Assembly (NCBI GenBank): GCA_902779305.1
Contig: CACZBD010000004.1
Span: 1-64,000 of the forward strand
Length of the DNA stretch: 64,000 nt
Reading direction: 5' to 3'
From: an uncultured Lachnospiraceae bacterium
GTDB taxonomy: Bacteria; Bacillota; Clostridia; Lachnospirales; Lachnospiraceae
Made by a program: the position numbers and the translations under genes
Notes under the pieces: model-generated
The model's input: only the letters and a program-made list of their open reading frames with translations
Told to the model about the DNA's origin: nothing
Database searches by the model: none
Shown: piece after piece, positions 43,129 to 52,274 of the stretch
Position numbering within the stretch: position 1 is the stretch's first letter
How the letters are laid out: every line of letters starts with the position of its first letter

Positions 43129-43782
43129 ATGGGAATCATTAAACGGATCAAAAACGAAATAGAGATTGTCAGGGAACGGGATCCCGCGATCCATTCCGCC
43201 TGCGAAGTATTCCTGTATCCGAGCTTTAAGGTCATGATGCATTACAGGGCCGCACACAGGCTGTATAAAAAAGGCCACTACTTTCTGGCCAGATGGATCT
43301 CACAGCGCGCGGCAAGAAAAACCGGGATCGAGATTCACCCGGGCGCGGAGATCGGCGACGGGCTGTTCATTGACCACGGGATGGGCGTGATCATCGGAGA
43401 GACCACGATCATCGGAAACAACGTGACTTTGTATCAGGGCGTTACACTCGGCGGCACGGGAAAGGAACACGGGAAGAGACATCCGACCATAGGCGATAAT
43501 GTGATGATCTCCGCAGGAGCCAAAGTTCTCGGCTCGTTTACGGTCGGAGAAAACTCCAAGATCGGCGCCGGATCGGTCGTTCTCGAAGAAGTCCCGCCCA
43601 ACTGTACGGTTGTCGGCGTTCCCGGCAGGATCGTAAAACGGGACAATGAGGTGATCCCGCGAGAGACCATGGACCAGATCCACCTTCCGGACCCCGTCAA
43701 AGAAGAAATGCAGACCCTGCACGATCAGATCGATCTGCTTACGAAACGTTTGGAAAAACTGGAAGATCAAAAGAATCAGTAA
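43129..43782 (+). CDS. cysE: serine O-acetyltransferase
   Basis: A 217-residue CysE. The N-terminal helical part (RDPAIHSACEVFLYPSFKVMMHYRAAHRLY) has the active-site Asp, and the left-handed beta helix carries IDHGMGVIIGETTIIG and GKRHPTIGDNVMISAGAKVLG. It makes O-acetylserine for cysteine synthesis. The C-terminal tail after residue 185 is a coiled coil of about 30 residues, longer than the tail needed to bind CysK. The ribosome site is weak. Confidence 0.93.
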   Translation: MGIIKRIKNEIEIVRERDPAIHSACEVFLYPSFKVMMHYRAAHRLYKKGHYFLARWISQRAARKTGIEIHPGAEIGDGLFIDHGMGVIIGETTIIGNNVTLYQGVTLGGTGKEHGKRHPTIGDNVMISAGAKVLGSFTVGENSKIGAGSVVLEEVPPNCTVVGVPGRIVKRDNEVIPRETMDQIHLPDPVKEEMQTLHDQIDLLTKRLEKLEDQKNQ

Positions 43783-43793
43783 AGAGGTGCAAC

Positions 43794-45548
43794 ATGCAGT
43801 CAAGAACACATCATTGCAACGAACTCCGCTTATCGGACGCGGGAAAAGAAGTCATTCTCTGCGGATGGCTGGAAAACGAAAGAAAGGTTTCGAAAAATCT
43901 CAGTTTTGTATTGCTACGAGACTTTTACGGTGTTACCCAGTTCGTCTTTGAGACAGAGGATATGATCGAAAAGCTCGAGGGCGTCAATAAGGAGTCCACG
44001 CTCAGGATCACCGGCATTGTCAGGGAGAGAGAAAATAAGAATCCGAACATTGATACCGGTGAGATCGAAGTGGTCCCGACGGAAGTGGAGATCCTCGGAA
44101 AGTGCATTTACAATGCGCTTCCGTTTGAGATCAGACAGTCCAAGGAAGCGGATGAGAATTTCCGCTTAAAATACAGGTATCTGGATCTTCGGAATCCTCT
44201 GGTGAAGGATAAGATCGTCCTTCGTTCCAGGATCGTTTCCGAGATCAGACAGAGAATGAATGCTTTATCGTTCCTGGAGATCACGACCCCGATCTTAACC
44301 TGCTCTTCTCCGGAGGGTGCAAGGGATTACCTGGTGCCGTCCAGAAACCATCCGGGAAAATTCTATGCGCTTCCGCAGGCACCGCAGCAGTTTAAGCAGA
44401 TCCTGATGGCGTCCGGCTTCGACCGCTACTTCCAGATCGCGCCCTGTTTCCGTGATGAGGATGCCAGAGCGGACAGATCTCCCGGTGAATTCTATCAGCT
44501 GGATATGGAAATGGCGTTTGCATCGCAGGAAGATGTGTTTGCGGTGATCGAAGAAGTCCTTCCGCCGGTATTTGAAAAGTTCGGGATCTATGAAAAAGCA
44601 AGCAAAGCGCCGTTTACGAGGATCCCTTATCTGGAGGCTTTGGAAAAATACGGAACGGATAAGCCGGACTTAAGGATCGATCTGACCGTACAGGATGTCA
44701 CGGAAGTCCTTTCAAAAACGGAATTCGGACCGTTTGCAGACAGCGTGATCAAAGCGGTCGTGACAAACGGATATAAGGCAACCAGAAAAGAGATCGACAA
44801 GATGTGCGCCGATGTCGAGGTGGAAACGGCCAACAAGGCATTCTGGTTCAGAATGGATGAAAACGGTGATTTTGTCGGTGGTATTTCCAAATTCCTGGAT
44901 GTGGTAAAAGAGGAGATCATCGAAAGACTCGGATTGAAGCCCGGTGATTTTGTCGGCGTCTGTGCAGGTGATAAAAATGCCGCGACCAAGACCTCCGGCG
45001 TGATCCGCAGAATGCTCGGAATGGCTTCCGAAGGACATTTTGACAAAGAGCAATACAGTTTCTGCTGGATCGTAGACTTTCCGATGTATGAGATCGGCGA
45101 AGAATCGGGAGAACTCGAATTCTGCCACAATCCGTTTTCGATGCCGCAGGGCGGGATGAAAGCGCTGACAGAGCAGAAGCCTTTAGAGATCTTAGCTTAC
45201 CAGTATGACCTTGTCTGCAACGGCGTGGAATTATCTTCCGGTGCGGTCAGAAACCACGATCCCGAGATCATGGTGAAAGCCTTTGAACTGGTGGGACTCG
45301 GCGAGGAAGATGTAAAGGCGAAATTCCCTGCCATGTACAATGCGTTCTGCTACGGCGCGCCGCCGCATGCAGGGATCGCACCCGGCGTGGACCGCATGGT
45401 CATGCTTCTTGCGGGAGAAGACAGCATCCGTGAGGTCATTCCGTTCCCGATGAACAAACAGGCTATGGATATCATGATGGGCGCACCGGCAGCGGTTGAA
45501 AAGAAACAGCTGGACGAGGTGCATATCAGCATCATCGAAGAAGAATAA
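43794..45548 (+). CDS. aspS: aspartyl-tRNA synthetase
   Basis: A 584-residue bacterial-type AspRS: OB-fold (1-105), class II motif 2 (FRDEDARADRSPGEFYQLDMEM), inserted GAD domain (about 285-400) and motif 3 (GVDRMVMLLAGEDSIREVIPFPMNK). GAGGTG precedes the ATG. It attaches aspartate to its tRNA, and an inserted GAD domain is usual for bacterial enzymes. Confidence 0.96.
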   Translation: MQSRTHHCNELRLSDAGKEVILCGWLENERKVSKNLSFVLLRDFYGVTQFVFETEDMIEKLEGVNKESTLRITGIVRERENKNPNIDTGEIEVVPTEVEILGKCIYNALPFEIRQSKEADENFRLKYRYLDLRNPLVKDKIVLRSRIVSEIRQRMNALSFLEITTPILTCSSPEGARDYLVPSRNHPGKFYALPQAPQQFKQILMASGFDRYFQIAPCFRDEDARADRSPGEFYQLDMEMAFASQEDVFAVIEEVLPPVFEKFGIYEKASKAPFTRIPYLEALEKYGTDKPDLRIDLTVQDVTEVLSKTEFGPFADSVIKAVVTNGYKATRKEIDKMCADVEVETANKAFWFRMDENGDFVGGISKFLDVVKEEIIERLGLKPGDFVGVCAGDKNAATKTSGVIRRMLGMASEGHFDKEQYSFCWIVDFPMYEIGEESGELEFCHNPFSMPQGGMKALTEQKPLEILAYQYDLVCNGVELSSGAVRNHDPEIMVKAFELVGLGEEDVKAKFPAMYNAFCYGAPPHAGIAPGVDRMVMLLAGEDSIREVIPFPMNKQAMDIMMGAPAAVEKKQLDEVHISIIEEE

Positions 45549-45575
45549 AAAAACAGCCGGGATAGATCCGGCTGT
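45547..45575 (-). terminator. terminator of tRNA-Ala
   Basis: On the minus strand ACAGCCGG-N7-CCGGCTGT followed by seven T. The T-run is only on this side, so it mainly ends the tRNA transcript; it also sits at the end of aspS. Confidence 0.8.
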
Positions 45576-45587
45576 CTGACCAGGCAA

Positions 45588-45660
45588 TGGAACCGAAGGG
45601 ATTCGAACCCTCGACCTCTGCGTTGCGAACGCAGCGCTCTCCCAACTGAGCTACGATCCC
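45588..45660 (-). tRNA. tRNA-Ala(CGC)
   Basis: A 73-base cloverleaf: acceptor GGGATCG with CGGTTCC, including the G3:U70 pair that marks alanine tRNAs, anticodon loop TTCGCAA (anticodon CGC), T-loop TTCGAAT and discriminator A. CCA is not encoded. Confidence 0.93.
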
Positions 45661-45728
45661 TGATTTCGACTTTACTATCGTAATCCATTGCGAAAAAAGT
45701 TGCAAGTCTTTTATGAGGGAGAACTTGA

Positions 45729-46598
45729 ATGAAAACAGCCATACTGACGGATACCAACAGCGGGATCCTGACAAAGGAAGCCGAAGAGCTCGGGATTTTT
45801 GTGATGCCGATGCCGGTCCTGATCGAGGATCAGGTCTTTTTTGAAGGCGAAAACATTACCGAAGAGGAATTCTATCAGGCATTGCGGGACGGAAAGATCG
45901 TTACTACATCCCAACCGTCTCCCGGAGATGTTCTGGACAAATGGGATGAACTGCTGGATTCGGGCTATGATCAGATCGTGTACATGCCGATGTCGAGCGG
46001 ATTGAGTTCTGCCTGCAATACGGCAAGGATGCTGGCCGAGGATTACGAAGGGCAGGTTTTTGTGGCGGATAACCACAGGATCTCCGTTACCCTGCGCCCG
46101 GCTGCGCTCATGGCAGCAAGACTTGCGGAACGGGGTGCTGACGGAAAGAGCATTGCCGCATTCTTAGAGCAGGACGCTCTGAATGCCTCCATCTATCTGG
46201 CTGTCGATACACTGGATTACTTAAAGCGCGGCGGTAGGATCTCTTCTGCGGTCGCAACGGTCGGCACCTTTTTAAACATCAAGCCGGTCCTGACGATCCA
46301 GGGTGAAAAGATCGATCCGTATTCCGTAGTCCGCGGATCCATGAAACGCGCGGAAGAGAAGATGCTGGATGCCTTAAAAGACGATATTGCCAAACGATTT
46401 TCCAATGTCCCTGCCTCCAGACTGCTGATCGGTCTGGCCGGCGCGGGCCTTACCGAAGAGGAGAAAAATGCCTGGATGGCTTTGGGACAGGAAGCATTTC
46501 CCGATGTGAAGCTGTTCTATGATCCGCTTTCCGCAAGCGTGGTCGCGCATACCGGACCCGGCGCTGTCGGACTCGGGGTTTCGGTTGATATGGAATAA
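45729..46598 (+). CDS. DegV family fatty-acid-binding protein
   Basis: A 289-residue DegV protein: ILTDTNSGI at the start, TTSQPSPGD, YMPMSSGLSSACNTA and HTGPGAVGLGV at the end. DegV/FakB proteins bind a fatty acid for phosphorylation by a FakA kinase. FakA is not in the window. It has a GAGGGAGA ribosome site. Confidence 0.9.
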   Translation: MKTAILTDTNSGILTKEAEELGIFVMPMPVLIEDQVFFEGENITEEEFYQALRDGKIVTTSQPSPGDVLDKWDELLDSGYDQIVYMPMSSGLSSACNTARMLAEDYEGQVFVADNHRISVTLRPAALMAARLAERGADGKSIAAFLEQDALNASIYLAVDTLDYLKRGGRISSAVATVGTFLNIKPVLTIQGEKIDPYSVVRGSMKRAEEKMLDALKDDIAKRFSNVPASRLLIGLAGAGLTEEEKNAWMALGQEAFPDVKLFYDPLSASVVAHTGPGAVGLGVSVDME

Positions 46599-46622
46599 GA
46601 GCGTTAAGGAGATAGATAGAAG

Positions 46623-47363
46623 ATGTCAAATCGTACCTGGTACGGAAAGGGGATCAAGGACGGTATCCCGATCGCGCTTGGATATTTTGCCGTATCCTTT
46701 GCTTTGGGGATCACGGCAAAGGAAGCCGGGATCACCCCGCTGCAGGCAGGATGCATGTCAGCACTGATGCTGGCAAGCGCGGGACAGTTTGCCACGATCA
46801 ATGTGATCGCCGCTTCCGGGACACTGCTGCAGATGGCCTTCACAACGCTCATTGTCAACCTACGGTATATTCTGATGTCCAGTTCCATGTCCCAGAAGCT
46901 GGATAAGAACATTTCGTTTCTTCATCGTCTTTTTCTTCCCTGCTTTGTAACGGATGAAATTTTCGGGATCGCTTCCGGCGTGGAAGGAAGGCTGAACCCG
47001 TTTTACAATTACGGGGCCGCGACCGTCGCGGTTCCCGGATGGACCCTTGGAACGATCCTTGGAACGGCAGTGGGCGAGATCCTGCCGGACCGTCTGGTGA
47101 CGGCTCTTGGTGTGGCGCTTTACGGCATGTTTCTGGCTGTGATCATTCCCGGAGCAAGAAAGAACAGAGTGATCGCTGTTCTGGTGGTCGTTTCCATGCT
47201 CTCAAGCTACCTGTTTTCGATCCTTCCGGTTCTTCGTTCGATCTCTTCGAGCATGCGGATCATCATCTTAACGATCGTGATCGCAGCCGTTGCATCTTTT
47301 GTAAGACCCATCGAAACAGATGCAGATCAGGCTGGAAACACGGCAAAAGAAGGGGAGGTGTAA
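46623..47363 (+). CDS. azlC: AzlC family branched-chain amino-acid exporter, large subunit
   Basis: A 246-residue membrane protein with about seven helices and the AzlC pattern (GIPIALGYFAVSFALGITAKEAG, MSALMLASAGQFATINVIAASG, NLRYILMSSSMSQKL). It forms an exporter of branched-chain amino acids with AzlD, which follows one base after the stop. Confidence 0.92.
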   Translation: MSNRTWYGKGIKDGIPIALGYFAVSFALGITAKEAGITPLQAGCMSALMLASAGQFATINVIAASGTLLQMAFTTLIVNLRYILMSSSMSQKLDKNISFLHRLFLPCFVTDEIFGIASGVEGRLNPFYNYGAATVAVPGWTLGTILGTAVGEILPDRLVTALGVALYGMFLAVIIPGARKNRVIAVLVVVSMLSSYLFSILPVLRSISSSMRIIILTIVIAAVASFVRPIETDADQAGNTAKEGEV

Positions 47364-47364
47364 G

Positions 47365-47685
47365 ATGTACAGTTACATACTCTACCTGGCCGTAGCTGCC
47401 GGAACCCTGTACCTGATCCGGATGCTTCCGCTGTCTCTGATCCGCAAAGACATCAAAAACAAATATATCCGTTCATTTCTGTATTATGTGCCGTTCGTTA
47501 CGCTTGCAGTCATGACCGTACCGGCGATATTTTATGCGACCGGATCGATCATTTCGGGTATTGCGGGGTTTGCGACCGGTCTGATCCTTGCATTCTTTGA
47601 CGGTAATCTGTTCCGTGTGGCGCTTGGGTCCTGCCTGGCGGTGCTTCTTACGGAATGGATTCTGTCACTTGCGGGATATCTGTAA
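47365..47685 (+). CDS. azlD: AzlD family exporter, small subunit
   Basis: A 106-residue protein with four helices and the AzlD core RMLPLSLIRKDIKNKYIRSFLYYVPFVTLAVMTVPAIF. ATG 47365 follows GGGGAGGTG; the longer open frame upstream is inside azlC. It is the partner of AzlC. Confidence 0.92.
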   Translation: MYSYILYLAVAAGTLYLIRMLPLSLIRKDIKNKYIRSFLYYVPFVTLAVMTVPAIFYATGSIISGIAGFATGLILAFFDGNLFRVALGSCLAVLLTEWILSLAGYL

Positions 47686-47700
47686 AAGGAAAAAGTGCCA

Positions 47701-48966
47701 ATGACCGGAAGAGAAGCGATCGCCTATATCGAAGATTATACCTGGAGTACCTCCAAAATGGGATTGGAGCGGACTTTCGAGCTTCTTTCGAAGATGAAGG
47801 ATCCACAGAAAAAACTCCGGTTTGTTCATGTAACGGGAAGCAACGGGAAGGGAAGCACCTGCACCATGGTGGAATCCGTGTTAAGAAGTGCCGGATACCG
47901 GACCGGGTTGTATACTTCCCCCCATGTGTGTGATTTTTACGAGCGGATCAAAGTCAACAATGTCAGCATTTCTGCGGACGAACTCGCAGAGATCACGGAG
48001 TATGTTGCGGGATTTGCCGATGCCATGGAGGATCATCCGAGCCAGTTTGAGCTGGTGACTGCCATCGCGATGGAGTATTTTGACCGCAAAAACTGCGATA
48101 TCGTGATCCTGGAAGTCGGCATGGGCGGCGCGCTGGATTCGACAAATGTGATCCCGGCTCCGCTGGTTGCGGCATTTACCAATATCGGACTCGAGCATAC
48201 GGAATATCTGGGAGATACGCTGACAAAGATCGCGGCCACAAAAGCAGGGATCATCAAGAAAGGCTGTCATGTCGTCTGCTATGATTCCGAAAAGGAAGCA
48301 ACGGACACGATCTTAAAGATCTGCGAAGAAAAAGACGTGCCGTTTCTGCTTGCAAAGGATACGGCAGAGGTGATATCTGTCGATCTTTACGGACAGAAGT
48401 TCCGCTATCTTGGCGATGAATACGAGATCTCATTATTGGGACATCATCAGATCCGGAATGCCATCGTTGCGATCGAGATCGTAAAGGCTTTGGGGCAGCA
48501 GGGCGTGCAGATCTCTCAGGAGGATCTCCGGCGCGGCCTGAAAGAAGCCAAATGGCCGGCGCGGTTTGAAGTGTTAAAAAGAGAGCCGCTGTTCATATTG
48601 GACGGCGGACACAATCCGCAGTGCGCTCTGGCACTGATCGAAACGTTAAAAGCGGTATTGCCGGATAAAAAGGTCTGGTTCTTAACAGGGGTCCTTGCGG
48701 ACAAGGATTATGAAAAGATCGCGGATCTGATCGCGCCGTTTGCTTTGGGTGCCGTCTGTGTTCCTGTGGACAATCCGCGCGCACTCCCCGCGGATGATTA
48801 CAGGAACTGTTTTGAAGCAAGAGGGATCCCGGCGTTTTCAACAGAATCCGTCGGCGATGGTATCGCGATGATACAAAAGAAGGCGGGAGAGGAAGCGGTT
48901 GTGGCTTTCGGATCCCTGTATATGGCAGGAAATATCCGCAAACTGATCCTGAACGGACAAAAATAG
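47701..48966 (+). CDS. folC: folylpolyglutamate synthase / dihydrofolate synthase
   Basis: A 421-residue Mur-ligase-like enzyme: VTGSNGKGSTCTMVES (P-loop), SPHVCDFYERIKVN, VGMGGALDSTNVI, HHQIRNAIVAIEIV and DGGHNPQ. It adds glutamate to folates. ATG 47701 is used; GTG 47695, closer to AAAAGGA, is possible and adds two residues. It opens a folate run with fchA and folD. Confidence 0.93.
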   Translation: MTGREAIAYIEDYTWSTSKMGLERTFELLSKMKDPQKKLRFVHVTGSNGKGSTCTMVESVLRSAGYRTGLYTSPHVCDFYERIKVNNVSISADELAEITEYVAGFADAMEDHPSQFELVTAIAMEYFDRKNCDIVILEVGMGGALDSTNVIPAPLVAAFTNIGLEHTEYLGDTLTKIAATKAGIIKKGCHVVCYDSEKEATDTILKICEEKDVPFLLAKDTAEVISVDLYGQKFRYLGDEYEISLLGHHQIRNAIVAIEIVKALGQQGVQISQEDLRRGLKEAKWPARFEVLKREPLFILDGGHNPQCALALIETLKAVLPDKKVWFLTGVLADKDYEKIADLIAPFALGAVCVPVDNPRALPADDYRNCFEARGIPAFSTESVGDGIAMIQKKAGEEAVVAFGSLYMAGNIRKLILNGQK

Positions 48967-49022
48967 CCGGACATATCAAAGAGAAAACTGCAAACAGCAA
49001 ACAGAGATCGGCGGGAAAAGAC

Positions 49023-49634
49023 ATGAAACTGACAGAATTATCCGTAACGGAATTTACAAAAGCATTGGCAAGCAAGACCTCGGTGCCGGGCGGCGGCGGT
49101 GCAAGCGCGCTGACCGGAAGCATCGGGATCGCGCTGGGGGATATGGTCGGAGAATTCACGGTAGGAAAGAAAACCTACGCGGATGTGGAGGAGAAGATGC
49201 AGGATCTGATGAAGCAGGCACAGATCCTTCGCGGGAAACTTCTCGACTGTGTGGAAAAAGATGCCGAGGCGTTTGAACCCTTATCGAAAGCCTACGGGAT
49301 GAGTAAGGATGATCCTTCAAGGGATGCGGTCATGGAACAGTGTTTAAAGGATGCTGCCGCCGTTCCGATGGAAATTTTAAGACTGTCCTGTGAAGCACTT
49401 GAACTGCTGGAAGGGTTTGCGAAAATGGGCAGCAGGATCATGGTCAGCGATGCCGCCTGTGGCGCCGCTCTTTGCAGAGCTGCGATCGAAAGCGCGGCCA
49501 TGAATGTCAGGGTCAATACGAAACTGATGAAAGACAGGGATTACGCCGGAAAACTGGATGAAGAAACGGATGAGAAACTGAAGCAGTATACACAACTTGC
49601 AGAGAAGATCTTTTCGGAAATCTATCACGCATAA
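49023..49634 (+). CDS. fchA: methenyl-THF cyclohydrolase / cyclodeaminase family protein (FchA)
   Basis: A 203-residue helical protein of the formiminotransferase-cyclodeaminase C-terminal family: KTSVPGGGGASALTGSIGIALGDMVGEFT at the start and SDAACGAALCRAAIESAAMNV in the middle. Stand-alone members (FchA) act as methenyl-tetrahydrofolate cyclohydrolases in clostridia. It lies between folC and folD. This is important because the FolD here lacks cyclohydrolase residues. A GGCGGG ribosome site is present. Confidence 0.88.
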   Translation: MKLTELSVTEFTKALASKTSVPGGGGASALTGSIGIALGDMVGEFTVGKKTYADVEEKMQDLMKQAQILRGKLLDCVEKDAEAFEPLSKAYGMSKDDPSRDAVMEQCLKDAAAVPMEILRLSCEALELLEGFAKMGSRIMVSDAACGAALCRAAIESAAMNVRVNTKLMKDRDYAGKLDEETDEKLKQYTQLAEKIFSEIYHA

Positions 49635-49740
49635 TACACAATATGAAGTTTCCCGAATGTGCTTAAGAAATACAACAAGACAGAACCGAACAGAAAAGAC
49701 CGGAACGGAAGGCCCGGATTTGGAACGAAGAGGATAAAAA

Positions 49741-50598
49741 ATGGCTGAGATCTTAAAAGGAAAACCGATCGCGGATGCGCTGAAAAAGAGAACCGAGGAA
49801 CTGGCTTCCCTGTGCAGGGAACGCGGTGTCGATCCGACGCTTGCAATCCTTCGCGTCGGCGAGCGGGAAGATGACATTTCCTATGAGAGAAGCGCGATGA
49901 AGCGTTGTGAGATCACGGGAATCGCCGTAAAGAACGTGGTCTGTCCGTCGGATGTCAGCGAAGCGGAATTCTTTGAGATCTTAAACGGTCTGAATGAGGA
50001 CTTAAGTGTGCACGGAATCCTGATGCTGCGCCCGCTCCCGAAACATATCGATCCGGAAAAAGCCAGAAAGATGATCGCAGCCGCAAAAGATGTGGACGGT
50101 TGCGGAGATCTGTCTTTAGCCGGCGTATTTACCAACGCGGAACTCGGATTTGCGCCCTGCACGGCGCAGGCAGCGCTCGAGATCCTGAAATACTATAACA
50201 TTCCGATCGCCGGAAAACGGGCAGTTGTGATCGGAAGATCTTTGGTCGTCGGAAGACCGGTAGCCATGCTGCTCATGCATGAGAACGCGACCGTGACGAT
50301 CTGTCATACGGGCACACTACGTCTTCCGGAAGTTGTCAGGGAAGCGGATATCGTGATCGCGGCCAGCGGACAGATGGAAAGCATCGGTACAGAGTCCCTG
50401 AAAAAGGGCCAGGTAGTTGTCGATGTCGGGATCGGCTGGAGCGAAGAAAAGCAGAAATTGTGCGGCGATGTCATTTTTGAAGAGGCGGAACCCGTCGTTT
50501 CTGCACTGACACCTGTTCCCGGCGGCGTCGGCAGTGTGACGAGCGCGATACTGATCGAGCATGTTGCGGAAGCGGCGTACAGGAGCATTTCGCGCTGA
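49741..50598 (+). CDS. folD: methylene-THF dehydrogenase FolD, cyclohydrolase site altered
   Basis: A 285-residue FolD with an intact fold (GRSLVVGRPVAMLL nucleotide site, VVDVGIGW, TPVPGGVGSVTSAIL). Y48 is kept, but the catalytic lysine of the cyclohydrolase (E. coli K54, human K56) is A52, and the conserved Gln (E. coli Q98) is L96 in ILMLRPLP. D119, equal to E. coli D121, is kept. The alignment has a constant offset of two, so the reading is firm. A dehydrogenase-only enzyme is the likely result. Confidence 0.9.
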   Translation: MAEILKGKPIADALKKRTEELASLCRERGVDPTLAILRVGEREDDISYERSAMKRCEITGIAVKNVVCPSDVSEAEFFEILNGLNEDLSVHGILMLRPLPKHIDPEKARKMIAAAKDVDGCGDLSLAGVFTNAELGFAPCTAQAALEILKYYNIPIAGKRAVVIGRSLVVGRPVAMLLMHENATVTICHTGTLRLPEVVREADIVIAASGQMESIGTESLKKGQVVVDVGIGWSEEKQKLCGDVIFEEAEPVVSALTPVPGGVGSVTSAILIEHVAEAAYRSISR

Positions 50599-51633
50599 TC
50601 AGTATTTGACTACACTGACCTCTCCGGAAGAAAGGCTTTCTTTTTTGCCGTTATCATATCTGACACAGAGATGGCACTGATCATCGATCCCTTCAACATA
50701 GGCATAGCGGTAGGATCCGTCTGAAAAGTCCGTGATCCGGACATGTTCATGGATCAGCATCGAAAGATCACGGTAATCTTTCACAAAAGAATTGTCATTT
50801 TGCCGGTAGATGTGAAAGAACTCACAAAGAATGCCGGCGATCAGACGGTTTCGAAGATCTTTTTTCTCAGACTCTTTATCCAGCAGGCACCCCGCGGTTT
50901 TTCTGATCTCTTCCGGGAATCCGTCTTTGGGACGATAGACATTGATCCCGATCCCGATCACAATGGAAGAGATCGTATTGTCTTCCACGGATACATTTCC
51001 TTCCGTCAGGATCCCGGCTACTTTTTTTCCGTTCAGAAACAGATCATTCACCCATTTGATCTCCGGCTGCAGCTTCAATACATTCCGGATCGCAAAGCAG
51101 GCGGCGACGGCCATCATGCAGGTAAAGCCGGTGGACGGGTTAAAAGTATTGTCCGGATACAAAAGAACGCTCATGTAGATCCCGCTTCCGGAAGGCGAAT
51201 GAAAACTGCGTCCGCGTCTTCCCCTGCCGCCCGTCTGTCTGTCGGCAACGGCGATCACAGGCATTTTTTCGGGTCCGGAAAGTGTACTGACGACTGCGTT
51301 TGTCGAGCCGACCTCGGAATAGGCATGGACCGCGTCTGCATAACCGGGGAACAGGACAGCATCCGGCAGATGATAAGTATGCACATATTCCTGCATATAT
51401 TTTGCGATCTTTCCCGCATCCGGATCATCCAGGGAATGCAGCAGCCGGTACCCCCTGTTGGTTACGGCATCAATTTCATATCCCCGCTCTTTCAGCGCCC
51501 GGATCGCTTTCCAGACCGTTGCGCGGCTGACAAAGAGCTGTTTTGCGATCTCTTCTCCGGAATGGTAGTCATTGACGGATCCTTTCAGGATGTCAAGAAC
51601 AAGGTCTGCAGTCTTTTCTTTTATTTCTTTCAT
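50599..51633 (-). CDS. birA: biotin protein ligase / biotin repressor
   Basis: A 344-residue BirA: N-terminal winged helix (SGEEIAKQLFVSRATVWKAIRALKERGYEI), catalytic domain with GGRGRRGRSF (biotinyl-AMP loop) and KWVNDLFLNGKKVAGIL, and a C-terminal SH3-like cap. With the DNA-binding domain it both attaches biotin to carboxylases and represses biotin genes. ATG 51633 follows GAGGAAAA; upstream codons would run through the operator region. It is divergent from bioY and converges with folD. Confidence 0.93.
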   Translation of the reverse strand: MKEIKEKTADLVLDILKGSVNDYHSGEEIAKQLFVSRATVWKAIRALKERGYEIDAVTNRGYRLLHSLDDPDAGKIAKYMQEYVHTYHLPDAVLFPGYADAVHAYSEVGSTNAVVSTLSGPEKMPVIAVADRQTGGRGRRGRSFHSPSGSGIYMSVLLYPDNTFNPSTGFTCMMAVAACFAIRNVLKLQPEIKWVNDLFLNGKKVAGILTEGNVSVEDNTISSIVIGIGINVYRPKDGFPEEIRKTAGCLLDKESEKKDLRNRLIAGILCEFFHIYRQNDNSFVKDYRDLSMLIHEHVRITDFSDGSYRYAYVEGIDDQCHLCVRYDNGKKESLSSGEVSVVKY

Positions 51634-51646
51634 CTGATTTTCCTCT

Positions 51647-51721
51647 GAATTGTAAACTTTTGAGCCCTGATTGTTGACAAACAACACCAGAATTGTAAAC
51701 TTAAATCCGCGAATTGTAAAC
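51647..51721. promoter_or_regulatory. four phased repeats over the birA-bioY promoters
   Basis: GAATTGTAAAC is found exactly at 51647, 51690 and 51711, and a related copy TGATTGTTGAC (7 of 11) at 51668. Start-to-start spacing is 21, 22 and 21 bp. TTGACA (51674-51679), 16 bases, TAAACT (51696-51701) is a likely bioY promoter, with its -35 in repeat two and its -10 in repeat three. BirA is the natural candidate to bind here, though known BirA sites are inverted, not direct. Confidence 0.65.
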
Positions 51722-51743
51722 CCATGGAAAGAAGGAATCAATT

Positions 51744-52274
51744 ATGAAAATCAAAGACATGACAAAAACCGCGCTCGGCGCAGCGCTGATCTGCATCCTG
51801 GGACCGTTTTCGATCCTGCTGCCGTTCAGCCCCGTTCCGATCTCGTTAACGATCTTTGCGATCTTCATCGTCGTCTATGCGATCGGTATGAAGTACGGCC
51901 TGATCGCCACAGCCCTTTATCTTCTGATCGGCCTGATCGGCGTGCCGGTATTTTCGAACTTTACGGGCGGTGTGACAAAACTGCTGGGACCGACGGGCGG
52001 TTATATGATCGGCTATCTGTTTGTTGCGTTTCTTTCGGGTCTTTTTATTGACAGGTGGAAGAAATGGTATCTGCACGTTGCCGGCATGGCTGCAGGAACC
52101 CTGATCTGCTACCTGCTCGGAACGATCTGGCTGTCCAAGCAGGCAGGAATGGGCTTTTATGCCGCGCTCGCGGCGGGCGTGATCCCGTTTATCCCGGCTG
52201 ATGCCGTAAAGATCGCGGTTGCAGCCCTTGTGGGACCGGTGATCAGAAAGCGGTTATTTTCCAAGCTTTCGTAA
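51744..52274 (+). CDS. bioY: biotin transporter BioY (S component)
   Basis: A 176-residue membrane protein with six helices and the BioY patterns LIGLIGVPVFSNFTGGVTKLLGPTGGYMIGYL and IPFIPADAVKIAVAALVG. It captures biotin and normally works with the shared ECF energizing module, not in this window. The last 21 bases overlap the end of the gene on the other strand. Confidence 0.94.
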   Translation: MKIKDMTKTALGAALICILGPFSILLPFSPVPISLTIFAIFIVVYAIGMKYGLIATALYLLIGLIGVPVFSNFTGGVTKLLGPTGGYMIGYLFVAFLSGLFIDRWKKWYLHVAGMAAGTLICYLLGTIWLSKQAGMGFYAALAAGVIPFIPADAVKIAVAALVGPVIRKRLFSKLS

